Origin: DASZVB01 sp035545855
GTDB taxonomy: Bacteria > Myxococcota_A > Polyangia > Polyangiales > Polyangiaceae
Assembly (NCBI GenBank): GCA_035545855.1
Contig: DASZXK010000108.1
Location: forward strand, 53,487 to 117,486
Direction of reading: 5' to 3'
Length of the DNA stretch: 64,000 nucleotides
Positions 36,761-44,625 of the stretch are shown here, piece by piece. The position numbers were made by a program, and so were the translations under genes. Under the pieces are notes generated by a model that saw only the letters and a program-made list of their open reading frames with translations, was not told where the DNA came from and made no database searches. Position 1 is the stretch's first letter. Every line of letters starts with the position of its first letter.

Positions 36761-37345
36761 GTGCGTTCCTCGGGGAAAACAGGCCGATTCGTTCGGGGAG
36801 CCGCCGCGCTCGCGGCCGCGGCCGTCGCCGCGTGCGGTCCTGGCCTCGAAGCGATGCACGAGTCGAACCTCCGCTTCGAGCACTGCTACCGGCTGGACAT
36901 GGACGCGCGCATCGCGCCGTCCCATCGGGAGCACTGCTGGCGCGACTGGACGGAGGTCTATGCCTCCGACCAATCGAACGATCACATCGAGTACGCGCGC
37001 CGGCGGATCGTCGCCCTGGAATCGGGCGACAGGCACCTCGTCACCCTCAACACGGACGCCCCCGCGGAAAACCGCGTCTTCGAGGAAGCGGACGCGCCCG
37101 CTCCGGCGAACGCGCCCATGGCCGCTCCCGCGCCGACGAGCGCCCACGAGCCGCCCCCGAAGACGGAGCCCGTCGCGCCGACGCCCGCGCCGTCGGTGAG
37201 CGCCGTCCCTCTTCCAGGCCGGGATTGCGCGTCCCAGTGCGAGATCCCGCTCGGCGAGTGCAACCAGCTCTGCAAGGCGAAGCAAGCCGATTGCGCGACG
37301 TGTCGTGAGGAGTACCGCCGCTGCATGCGGCGTTGCTACGAGTGA
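36761..37345 (+). CDS. Predicted lipoprotein with Cys-rich C-terminus
   Basis: A 194-residue exported protein. Start is GTG (VRSSGKTGR), followed by an Ala-rich signal segment and the lipobox VAAC (Cys about 23). The middle contains a conserved-looking block HCYRLDMDARIAPSHREHCW, with two His/Cys clusters. A Pro/Ala linker (about 115-150) leads to a small C-terminal domain of nine cysteines, DCASQCEIPLGECNQLC and CATCREEYRRCMRRCYE, similar to Cys-rich helical hairpins. I do not recognise the family. It is divergent from ribE and precedes alanine racemase by 65 bases. Confidence 0.72.
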   Translation: MRSSGKTGRFVRGAAALAAAAVAACGPGLEAMHESNLRFEHCYRLDMDARIAPSHREHCWRDWTEVYASDQSNDHIEYARRRIVALESGDRHLVTLNTDAPAENRVFEEADAPAPANAPMAAPAPTSAHEPPPKTEPVAPTPAPSVSAVPLPGRDCASQCEIPLGECNQLCKAKQADCATCREEYRRCMRRCYE

Positions 37346-37356
37346 ATCCCCGAAAG

Positions 37357-37385
37357 TTGACGCCTCGTTCGAACTCACGCTAACC
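37357..37385 (+). promoter_or_regulatory. Possible sigma-70-type promoter for alr
   Basis: TTGACG at 37357-37362 is followed after 17 bases by CTAACC (37380-37385). The -35 element is close to consensus, while the -10 element is weak. Position, 26 bases ahead of the ATG, is plausible. Confidence 0.3.
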
Positions 37386-37410
37386 GTCGCGGCTGGGAGA
37401 GTCGCCGAAG

Positions 37411-38628
37411 ATGACTGCTCGTTTGTTTCCCCTCAAGCAGGTGGCGTCCGCGCTCGCGACCCCGCTTCCGCGCGTGCTGCGCCCGAAGCGAGCCCTCCCG
37501 AACGAGGCGGTCCGACCGACCCGCGCCGAGATCAACCTCGCGAACCTCCGCCACAACCTCCGGGTCGTGCAGCGCGCGACGAAGGCGCCGGTCTGGAGCG
37601 TCCTCAAGGCGGACGGCTACGGCCATGGCGCCAAGGCCGTCGCTCGGACCCTCGAGCGCGCGGGTACGTCCGGTATCTCCGTCGCACTCCTCGAGGAAGC
37701 CATCGAGCTCCGCGAGGCCGGGATCAAGCTCCCCATCCTCGTGATGGGCGGGTACTACGGCGGCGCCTGGGGGGACCTCCTCCGGCACGACCTCACCCCC
37801 GTCGTCTACGACGCTTCCCAGATCGACGCCCTCGCGGACGAAGTGCGCTTCTCGGGTTCGGAGCCCGTGAAGGTGCACCTGAAGATCGACACCGGCATGG
37901 CCCGGCTCGGCGTGACGCCGCGAGATCTCCCGTCCGTCGCCCGCGCGCTCGCTCGCCGTCCAGAGGTCGTCCTCGAAGGGCTCATGACGCACTTCTCGTG
38001 CGCGGACTCCGGCGAGACGGAGTCCATCGACCACCAGCTCGGGCTCTTCTCCGCCGCGGTGGATTCGCTCCGCGAGATGGGGTTTTCGCCCACGATTCGC
38101 CACGCGGCGAACAGCGCGGCCGTCTTTCAGTCGCCGGCCTCGCACCTGGACGCCGTTCGCCCGGGCCTCGCGCTCTTCGGGATCCAGCCGCGCCGGGGCA
38201 TGGCCGCGGACCTCCGTCCCGTGATGCGCATGCAGACGGAAGTGGTCGCGCTCCGCGACATCGAGCCGGGCGATCCCGTCGGGTACGGCGCGACGTGGAC
38301 CGCGCCGCGGAAATCCCGCATCGCGACGGTTCCCATCGGCTACGCCGACGGCCTGAGCCGCGCGCTCTCCAACAAGGGCCATCTCCTCGTCCGCGGCCGG
38401 CGCGCGAAGATCGTCGGAACCGTGAGCATGGATCTCACGATGATCGACGTGACGGACATCCCCGGCGTGGAGCTCCGGGACGAAGTGGTCGCCATCGGTT
38501 CGCAGCGCGGCGCGCTCGGCGTGGACGAGATCACCGTGGACGAGATCGCGGGGCAGCTCGGCACCATCCCGTGGGAAGTGCTGACGAACGTGTCCCGTCG
38601 CGTGCCGCGCTTCTACCGCGAGCCCTGA
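37411..38628 (+). CDS. alr: Alanine racemase
   Basis: PLP-dependent enzyme converting L-alanine to D-alanine for peptidoglycan. The 405-residue chain has an N-terminal extension of about 35 residues, then TRAEINLANLRHNLR. The PLP lysine is Lys66 in SVLKADGYGHG, and the second catalytic base Tyr292 lies in VGYGATW. The substrate and dimer blocks KIDTGMARLG, HAANSAA, RPGLALFG and VGTVSMDLTMIDVTD are all present. The family is therefore certain. The gene lies alone between a lipoprotein and an SDR. The extension is not signal-like and could be removed only by a later start, for which I see no ribosome site. Confidence 0.95.
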   Translation: MTARLFPLKQVASALATPLPRVLRPKRALPNEAVRPTRAEINLANLRHNLRVVQRATKAPVWSVLKADGYGHGAKAVARTLERAGTSGISVALLEEAIELREAGIKLPILVMGGYYGGAWGDLLRHDLTPVVYDASQIDALADEVRFSGSEPVKVHLKIDTGMARLGVTPRDLPSVARALARRPEVVLEGLMTHFSCADSGETESIDHQLGLFSAAVDSLREMGFSPTIRHAANSAAVFQSPASHLDAVRPGLALFGIQPRRGMAADLRPVMRMQTEVVALRDIEPGDPVGYGATWTAPRKSRIATVPIGYADGLSRALSNKGHLLVRGRRAKIVGTVSMDLTMIDVTDIPGVELRDEVVAIGSQRGALGVDEITVDEIAGQLGTIPWEVLTNVSRRVPRFYREP

Positions 38629-38634
38629 GCCGGC

Positions 38635-39453
38635 TCAGGACGAGCTCTCGCGCCGCGCGGCTTCGAGCGCGGTGCGATACGTCGCGGCCACGCGCCCGGC
38701 GAGGAACTCCCGCGGAATGAGCCCGAGGAGCGACGTCCCGGCGCGCATGAAGATCCCGGGCGCGTGGAGGTACTTCCTCTTCCGGAAGCAATCGATGGCT
38801 TCCACCGCGCACTTGTCCGCGGGCATGAGCCAGCCGCCGAGCTTCCGGAACCGGTCCCCGGAGGTCATCTCCGTCTGGATGCCGCCGGGGACGAACGTCG
38901 TGATGGAGACGCCGCGCGGGCGAGCCTCGTGATAGAGGCCGCAACCGAAGTTCACGAGGAACGCCTTCGTCGCGGAGTACGCCGTCTGATAGGGCACGGG
39001 CGTGAGGCCGGCCATGCTCGAGACGAGGAGGATGCCGCCGCCCTCCCCGCGCGACTCGAGGTGCGGGAGGACGTGCGTCGTGAGACGGACGACGCCCGTG
39101 ACGTTCGTCGCGAGCATCGCCTCGAAGTCGGGCCAGGAGAGCTCGTGGTGTTCGCCGAAGTGCGTGATGCCGGCGTTCAGGACGGCGCCGTAGAGCGGGC
39201 CCTTCGCCGTCGCCTCGGCGAAGACGCGATCGACGTCGTGCACCTTCGAGAGATCCGCCGCGATCGGCTCGACCGACCCCTGACCGCGGCCCTGGACCTC
39301 GCGCGCCAGCGCTTCCAGTCGCTCGAGCCGCCGGGCGACGGCGATCACCGTCGCGCCGTGCTCGCACGCGAGCACCTTCGCCATTTCGAGGCCGAGACCG
39401 GAGGAGGCGCCCGTCACGATCACGCGGCGCCCGCGGAAGTCCATGTCCTTCAT
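38635..39453 (-). CDS. Short-chain dehydrogenase/reductase (SDR)
   Basis: A 272-residue NAD(P)-dependent oxidoreductase. The dinucleotide loop is VTGASSGLGLEMAKVLA, the NAG motif is VLNAGITHFGE, the catalytic Ser lies in LLVSSMAG and the YxxxK pair in YSATKAF. The C-terminal region (GLIPREFLAGRVAATYRTAL) resembles the membrane-associated DltE-like SDR subset. Substrate cannot be told. The ATG at 39453 follows the stop of the ABC1 gene after 26 bases, so the pair may be co-transcribed on the minus strand. It converges on alr with six bases between. Confidence 0.92.
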   Translation of the reverse strand: MKDMDFRGRRVIVTGASSGLGLEMAKVLACEHGATVIAVARRLERLEALAREVQGRGQGSVEPIAADLSKVHDVDRVFAEATAKGPLYGAVLNAGITHFGEHHELSWPDFEAMLATNVTGVVRLTTHVLPHLESRGEGGGILLVSSMAGLTPVPYQTAYSATKAFLVNFGCGLYHEARPRGVSITTFVPGGIQTEMTSGDRFRKLGGWLMPADKCAVEAIDCFRKRKYLHAPGIFMRAGTSLLGLIPREFLAGRVAATYRTALEAARRESSS

Positions 39454-39479
39454 GGGGCCTGTCTTACCCCAAAATAACG

Positions 39480-40835
39480 TCAGGCGGACGCGGGTGCTTC
39501 GCTCTCGGGGCCCGGCGCGGCCGCGGCCTGGGCGGCGAACGACCGGAGCATCGCCTGCGCGGCGACGGGCCCCGCGATGCCGGGGAGGCCGGCCTTCGGC
39601 GCGAGCTGCCCGACCAGGCCGAACAGCAGCACGATCGTCCGCTCCACGTAGAAGTAGCCCTCCGGGTACTCGATGTTCGTCATGATCTCGCGGAGCTTGC
39701 CTCGGATCCCCTCGAACCCCGCGATCTTCTCGACGGCGTCCCGATCGATCTGGGAGTAGTCGTCGATGCGCACGTTCGCGATCACCTTCAGGTACTCCCG
39801 CCCGACGCGCTGGAGCATTTCCCGGTCGCCCGACGGCGCGACGAACCCCATGCGCTCGAGCCCGGCGAGCACGCGCTCCGCGTCTCGCGAGACGCCGCCC
39901 AGGACGACGTCCATCATCCCCTCGGCGAGCGCCGGCGTGCACTCCTCCACGGCGCCGTAGTCCAGCATCACGAGCGTCGGCCCCGGGCGGACGAGGAAGT
40001 TCCCCGGGTGCGGGTCCGCGTGGAACACGCGGTGCTCGAGGAGCATCGCCCAGTAGATCTCGACGAGGAGCCGCGCGACCGCGTCTCGATCGATCCCGGC
40101 GGCGTCGATCGAGGCAAAATCCGTCACCTTGATGCCGTCCTCGAACGTCATCGTGAGGACCCCGCCCGCCGTGAGCTCGGAGACGACCGTCGGGACCACG
40201 ACGTCCGAACGATCCGAGAAGATGGCCCGGACCGTCTCGATGTTCCGGCGCTCCTGCGAGTAGTCCGTCTCGCGCGCGAGCATGGCGGAGAGCTGATCCA
40301 GGATGCGATCGAAGCGGCTGATCGGCAGGAGGCGCCGGAAGACGGGGAGCAGCGTGCGGAGCACCGCGAGGTCCCGCTGGATGAGCGTCTCTATCCCCGG
40401 ATACAGCACCTTCACCGCGACGCTTCGCCCGTCCATCGTCGTGGCTCGGTGCACCTGCGCGAGGGACGCGGCGGCGATCGGTTCGCGGGAGAACGACGCG
40501 AACCGAGCGAGCGCGTCCGGTCCGAGCGCCTCCTTCAGCCGGCCCTCGATCTCGGGAAAGGGCCGCGGGGGCACGCGGTCCTGCAGGCGCTCGAGCTCTC
40601 GTCCGTACGCCCGCGGGAGAAAGCCGCCGAGCACGGAGAGGACCTGGCCGAGCTTGATGAAGACGCCGCGGAGCTCCGTGCACCCCGTGGCGAGACGCTT
40701 CGCGTTCACCGCGTGCACTCGCTCGAAGCGAGCCGCCGTCCGCTTCCAGCCGAACACCGTCGCGACGACGTAGTGGAGCCCGTACGATGCGAGGATCGTG
40801 AGCGCCAGGAAGAGTGCTCGAAGGGAGCGGCCCAA
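39480..40835 (-). CDS. ABC1/UbiB atypical kinase-like protein
   Basis: A 451-residue protein of the ABC1/ADCK/UbiB family. The hallmark KxGQ motif is in FIKLGQVLSVLGG, the Ala-rich loop in IAAASLAQVHRA, and the nucleotide and metal sites in HADPHPGNFLV and MLDYGAV. An N-terminal hydrophobic helix (about 6-26) could anchor it to the membrane; the UbiB-type C-terminal hairpin is also present near residue 405. These proteins support quinone biosynthesis or lipid homeostasis through ATPase rather than protein-kinase activity. The best start is a TTG at 40835, without a ribosome site, so the N-terminus is less certain. An SDR gene follows on the same strand. Confidence 0.93.
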   Translation of the reverse strand: MGRSLRALFLALTILASYGLHYVVATVFGWKRTAARFERVHAVNAKRLATGCTELRGVFIKLGQVLSVLGGFLPRAYGRELERLQDRVPPRPFPEIEGRLKEALGPDALARFASFSREPIAAASLAQVHRATTMDGRSVAVKVLYPGIETLIQRDLAVLRTLLPVFRRLLPISRFDRILDQLSAMLARETDYSQERRNIETVRAIFSDRSDVVVPTVVSELTAGGVLTMTFEDGIKVTDFASIDAAGIDRDAVARLLVEIYWAMLLEHRVFHADPHPGNFLVRPGPTLVMLDYGAVEECTPALAEGMMDVVLGGVSRDAERVLAGLERMGFVAPSGDREMLQRVGREYLKVIANVRIDDYSQIDRDAVEKIAGFEGIRGKLREIMTNIEYPEGYFYVERTIVLLFGLVGQLAPKAGLPGIAGPVAAQAMLRSFAAQAAAAPGPESEAPASA

Positions 40836-40873
40836 GATCCGAGAGCCTAGCGCCGATCTTCCACCGGAACTAT

Positions 40874-41398
40874 ATGGGGCGCGCCATGACGCGCACGCGG
40901 CAGGACGGCTCCGGCAATCAGGACGGCGAAAAGCCGCCGCTCGACCCGCTCGTCCTCGCGCAGATTGCCGAGGCCATCGCTTCTCACGTTCCTCACAACC
41001 AGGCGCTCGGCATCCGGTTCGTCTCGGCCGAGGAGCGCTGCGTCACGCTCGCCCTTCCGTACGACGAAAAGCTCGTCGGCAATCCGCTCACTCGAGTCAT
41101 CCACGGCGGCGCGATCACGACGCTCCTCGACGGCACTTGCGGCACCGCCGTCTTCCTGGCTCTGAGGGAGCCGATTCCGATCGCGACGCTGGATTTGCGC
41201 ATCGACTACCTACGGCCGGCCACGCCGGAAAAAGAAGTCCACGCCCGCGCCGAGTGCTTCCGCACGACGCACAACGTCGCCTTCGTGCGGTGCGAGGCCT
41301 TCCACCCGGGTTCCGGCGAGCTCGTCGCCGTCGCGAACGGCACGTTCATCATCTTCCGCGGGAAGAAGCTCGGACACCGCGGCCGGGGGAAGTCGTGA
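40874..41398 (+). CDS. Hotdog-fold thioesterase (PaaI-like), first of a pair
   Basis: A 174-residue acyl-CoA thioesterase-like protein. The central part shows the PaaI/YbgC pattern: HNQALGIRFVSAEERCVTLALPYDEKLVGNPLTRVIHGGAITTLLD, with the HGG element of the active site and a structural helix. The strand block RPATPEKEVHARAECFRTTHNVAFVRCEAF follows. Start may be the ATG at 40874 or the ATG at 40886, which has GGGGCG just ahead. The stop overlaps the start of a second hotdog gene as GTGA. Substrate is unknown; such pairs can form hetero-oligomers. It is divergent from the ABC1 gene. Confidence 0.88.
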   Translation: MGRAMTRTRQDGSGNQDGEKPPLDPLVLAQIAEAIASHVPHNQALGIRFVSAEERCVTLALPYDEKLVGNPLTRVIHGGAITTLLDGTCGTAVFLALREPIPIATLDLRIDYLRPATPEKEVHARAECFRTTHNVAFVRCEAFHPGSGELVAVANGTFIIFRGKKLGHRGRGKS

Positions 41399-41844
41399 AC
41401 CTCCTCGCGGATCTCGTCCGCATGTCGCGGGAGAACCGGGACTTCACGGCCCTGGTGGACGCCATCCCGTACCTGAAGTTCCTCGGCATCGGCATGGAGT
41501 CGGTGAATGGGGAGCTCGTCGGGAAGATGACGTACGCCGACGCGCTCATCGGGAACGCGAGCCTTCCCGCTCTTCACGGCGGCACCATCGGCGCGCTCCT
41601 GGAATCGACCGCCATCTTCCAGGCGCTCGTCGAGTCGGAGACGCTCGTGCTTCCCAAGATCGTCACCATCACGGTGGACTTCCTCCGTTCCGGCCGCCCC
41701 GTGGACACGTTCGCGCGCGGCACCATCACGAAGCAGGGAAAGCGCGTCGTGAACGTCAGCGTGGAAGCGTGGCAAGAAGACCGCACGAGGCCCATCGCCC
41801 GCGCGAACGCGATCTTCATCGTCGAGCCGTTCGACGAGGGCTGA
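41395..41844 (+). CDS. Hotdog-fold thioesterase, second of a pair
   Basis: A 149-residue hotdog protein overlapping its neighbour by four bases. It matches the same fold with PYLKFLGIGMESVNGELVGKMTY, ALHGGTIGALLESTAIF, the HGG active-site element, and TITVDFLRSGRPVDTFARGTI. The two proteins share pattern but only modest identity, so they look like an old duplication. Tight coupling points to a heteromeric enzyme or to two related substrates. A role in acyl-CoA clearance or fatty-acid-linked metabolism is inference. No other fatty-acid gene is adjacent. Confidence 0.88.
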   Translation: MNLLADLVRMSRENRDFTALVDAIPYLKFLGIGMESVNGELVGKMTYADALIGNASLPALHGGTIGALLESTAIFQALVESETLVLPKIVTITVDFLRSGRPVDTFARGTITKQGKRVVNVSVEAWQEDRTRPIARANAIFIVEPFDEG

Positions 41845-42104
41845 GGCCGGCGCATTCGGCGCGTCGCTCGCGGGCACGCTCTGCAGCCGGCGCGGCTCCG
41901 CCGTGGGACCGCTGCCGCCCGAAGACTGGCTGCCGCCTCTCCAACTCATCCCGCTTCCTCACGGAGACTGACCGTGTTTCGCCGCGAAGACCACGGGCCC
42001 GGCCCACCCGCGCCCACATCGACGCCCCGAGCCGTTCGACCGTTTCGCGAAACCATCCGGAAGCCGTGAGGAATTCGTCGACGGCGCTAATGGGGAGGAA
42101 CCCG

Positions 42105-42896
42105 ATGGAAGAGACGACCGGCACTCGAGCACGCGCGCCGTCGTCCGATCGGCAGCGAACCATGGCTTCCACCCTGCTCGAAGGAATGCCGGGCGAGTAC
42201 TACGAACGCTACGACGCGGCGGAGATCCGGGCGCACGCCGCCGTGATCCACGGGCGCGGAAACTCGCTCGTCGCGGTGGAGCCGTGTCCCGGTCCGCCCG
42301 AGGTCGATCACGCGCAGTGGCTCTGCGTCGTCACGGAGGATCGGCCCGGTTTGCTCTCGCTCCTCAGCGCGGCGATCTCGGCGCACTCGCTCGACATCCT
42401 GAGCGCGCGTGTCTACTGCCGCTCGCGTCCGGGACGGAAAGACGAAGCGGTCGATCTGTTCTGCGTCCGCGGACTGAAGGAGCAGGCCGGAAAGCCCCTC
42501 CATGCGCTCGACTACCGCACCATCCAGAGGACGATCGAGTCCCTCCTCCGGGGTGAGATAGACGTCCAGACTCTCGAGAACCGCGCCGCACAGACGTCGC
42601 GGCCGAAGGGCGCGCCGCCCGTCGTCGTCTACTTCGACGATCGCTCGCCGACGGATCTCATGATCGTGGAAGCGGGCGATCGTCCGGGGCTCCTCCTCGC
42701 GATATCGCTCACCATCTTCCGCGAGAAGCTCACGATCGTCCGGTCCCACGTGACGACGTTCGCCGCGACGGCGCGGGACGAGTTCGAGCTCGCCGAGACG
42801 GACGGCACCCGGCTCAGCGCCGCCAGACGCACGCTCATCGCCGACAAGGTCCGCGAAGCGGTCGCGCAGGAGAGCGTCAAGGAACGCCGCCACTAG
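42105..42896 (+). CDS. Double ACT-domain protein (GlnD C-terminal-like)
   Basis: A 263-residue protein with two ACT domains, at about residues 60-150 (WLCVVTEDRPGLLSLLSAAISAHSLDILSARVYCR) and 185-255 (DLMIVEAGDRPGLLLAISLTIFREKLTIVRSHVTTF). The pair and the preceding region resemble the C-terminal regulatory end of the PII-uridylyltransferase GlnD, which senses glutamine, but the nucleotidyltransferase and HD domains are absent. It is therefore a free regulatory module. Start is the ATG with an excellent GGGGAGG ribosome site six bases upstream; an earlier ATG overlaps that site. Partner and ligand unknown; nitrogen sensing is inference. Confidence 0.82.
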   Translation: MEETTGTRARAPSSDRQRTMASTLLEGMPGEYYERYDAAEIRAHAAVIHGRGNSLVAVEPCPGPPEVDHAQWLCVVTEDRPGLLSLLSAAISAHSLDILSARVYCRSRPGRKDEAVDLFCVRGLKEQAGKPLHALDYRTIQRTIESLLRGEIDVQTLENRAAQTSRPKGAPPVVVYFDDRSPTDLMIVEAGDRPGLLLAISLTIFREKLTIVRSHVTTFAATARDEFELAETDGTRLSAARRTLIADKVREAVAQESVKERRH

Positions 42897-42917
42897 ATCG
42901 ACGCCGCCTACTCGCAG

Positions 42918-42939
42918 CTCGAATCCGCCCTGCTTCGAG
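42918..42939. terminator. Possible bidirectional hairpin
   Basis: CTCGAA (42918-42923) and TTCGAG (42934-42939) form a six-pair stem with a ten-base loop between two convergent genes. No T-tract is present. Confidence 0.3.
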
Positions 42940-42966
42940 GCGTCGCGCCGAGCGCTCCCGGGTCGT

Positions 42967-43593
42967 TCAGCTCCGGAAGCTCGCTTCGTAGGTCGTTCGC
43001 CCCGGCTCCGTCCGGAGCACGACGACCTTCGGTTCCTTCCCGCGGGCCTTCGTGACCGCGGCGAGGAACGCCTGTTCGAGCCCGGCGAGGAAGCACTCGG
43101 TGAACAGCCCGATCGGGTAGCGGAGCTCCGATCGGGCGAGCGTGCGGCCGCCGACCGCTTCCACCTTGCCCGGCACGAGGTCGGAGCCCTGATGAAAGTG
43201 GGACCATCGCTTGGCGGCTCCGAGCACGACGAGCGTCGGCGACACGAGGCGGACCAGGTGGCGGATGAGCGGCCCGTCGAGGAGCTCCGCGTTCACGGCG
43301 AACACCCATCGATGGAACGCGGCGTCGTCCCGGAATGCGAGGTCGCGCACCGCGAGGTACGCCACCTGGAAGGTCGTCTCCGCGACCCAGGGCGCCGTCG
43401 ACTTGCCCGCGAAGAGATCCGCGACGGCCTCCGGGAGCGAGGGTTCGGTCGCGAGCGACTTGAAGTCGCGAACGTACGGTTCGAGCACCGTGCCCCGCAC
43501 GCTGCACCCGGGGAAGCTCCGGAGGCCATCGGGCAACGACCGAACGTACTCGGCTGCGCGCGGCAGTCGCCCGGGGTCCGGATTCACCACCAC
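42967..43593 (-). CDS. Uncharacterised protein, TIGR02265/DUF2378-like
   Basis: A 208-residue soluble protein starting at one of three consecutive GTG codons. It has CSVRGTVLEPYVRDFK, a helix-rich middle (LAVRDLAFRDDAAFHRWVFAVNAELL), and a closing part with AAKRWSHFHQGSDLVPGKVEAVGG followed by GLFTECFLAGLEQAFL. This W..FH.GS element and length recall the paralogous TIGR02265 proteins expanded in myxobacteria, whose biochemical role is unknown. The match is by pattern, so I hold it loosely. It converges on the double-ACT gene and lies on the same strand as the acyltransferase, 100 bases downstream of it. Confidence 0.7.
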   Translation of the reverse strand: MVVNPDPGRLPRAAEYVRSLPDGLRSFPGCSVRGTVLEPYVRDFKSLATEPSLPEAVADLFAGKSTAPWVAETTFQVAYLAVRDLAFRDDAAFHRWVFAVNAELLDGPLIRHLVRLVSPTLVVLGAAKRWSHFHQGSDLVPGKVEAVGGRTLARSELRYPIGLFTECFLAGLEQAFLAAVTKARGKEPKVVVLRTEPGRTTYEASFRS

Positions 43594-43693
43594 GGACTCT
43601 GACGGTCCGCGCACGCTCGCGCAAGCGCAGGAACGACGGGAACGTGCGTCTGCCGGCTGGCAGGCCCGTGTGCGCCGTCTCTCCCGTGCTCGG

Positions 43694-44467
43694 TCACGCG
43701 AGGTCGCACAGGGTGCGAGCGCGTCTGCGGAGCGCCTCCACGCGCTCCTCCGCGACGCGGGAGAGCGCCGTCGCGTCTTCGAAGGAAGCCGTCGGCAGCG
43801 GTTCGCCCACGACGAACGCGACGGGTCCGCGTCGCTGGAACCCGCCGTGCTTCGGGAGGATCGCGCCGGTACCGGCGAGCGCCGCGGGAACGATGGGAAC
43901 CCGCGCGCGAAGGGCGAGCCGCGCGCCGCCCGTCCGGAACGGCAGGAGGGCACCGCCTTCCGAGCGCGTCCCCTCCGGAAAGACGAGCACCGTGCGACCC
44001 TCCGCGATCGCTCGCGCCGCGCGATCGAGCGTCGCCTCCGCGGCGTCCCCTTCGCCGCGATCGACGAAGACATGACCCATCGCCGCGAGCGCGCGTCCGA
44101 AGATCGGGGTACGCCGCACCTGCCCTTTCACGACGAATCGAACCGGTTCTCGCGCGACGCGCATCACGACGGCGGGATCGAACAGGCTCTCGTGGTTCAC
44201 CATCACGACGGACGGACCATGCCCGAAGAGGTGCTGGTCCCCTTCCACCCGTAAAGAGGTCACACCACAGGCCTCGAGCATGCCGGCGGAGCCCAGGCGC
44301 GAGAGGGGCCACCAGACGCGGCCGCTGTCGTCGCCGAGGAGGGCGGCGGCGAGGGCAGCCCCGCCGAACGCGGCGCCGAACACGCCGAGATACGCGAAAA
44401 TGCCGTAGGTCCGGGGATGCACCACGCGACGGGCAGCACTCTGCCGACGCGCCCGTCGGCCGGTCAA
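43694..44467 (-). CDS. 1-acyl-sn-glycerol-3-phosphate acyltransferase-like (PlsC)
   Basis: A 257-residue membrane acyltransferase. The catalytic HX4D motif is NHESLFDP near residue 92, the phosphate-binding motif is FPEGTRSEGG near 165, and the PLSC region III pattern (VPIVPAALAGTG) follows. An N-terminal helix (about 25-45) anchors it. It acylates lysophosphatidate or a related lysolipid in phospholipid synthesis. Start is a TTG at 44467; GTG at 44425 is an alternative that would drop a basic 14-residue leader. It is divergent from the EttA gene, 158 bases away. Confidence 0.9.
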   Translation of the reverse strand: MTGRRARRQSAARRVVHPRTYGIFAYLGVFGAAFGGAALAAALLGDDSGRVWWPLSRLGSAGMLEACGVTSLRVEGDQHLFGHGPSVVMVNHESLFDPAVVMRVAREPVRFVVKGQVRRTPIFGRALAAMGHVFVDRGEGDAAEATLDRAARAIAEGRTVLVFPEGTRSEGGALLPFRTGGARLALRARVPIVPAALAGTGAILPKHGGFQRRGPVAFVVGEPLPTASFEDATALSRVAEERVEALRRRARTLCDLA

Positions 44468-44545
44468 CCGCCGCGAACCGCCTGCGGCGGGAAGAGCGGC
44501 GAGCGACCCCGTCCGGGCCGGGAAACCTGCTTTCGCGCCGGTCGC

Positions 44546-44575
44546 TTGAGCGCCGATCTTCGGCGGTGGTACACC
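44546..44575 (+). promoter_or_regulatory. Possible promoter with inverted repeat ahead of ettA
   Basis: TTGAGC (44546-44551) and TACACC (44570-44575) are 18 bases apart. A perfect six-pair inverted repeat (CGCCGA at 44551-44556, TCGGCG at 44560-44565) lies in the spacer, where a repressor could bind. Both hexamers are weak matches. Confidence 0.32.
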
Positions 44576-44625
44576 GTCGAGGCTCGCACGCGGGTCTTCA
44601 CCGCCCGAGCTGCCCGACCTCCACC

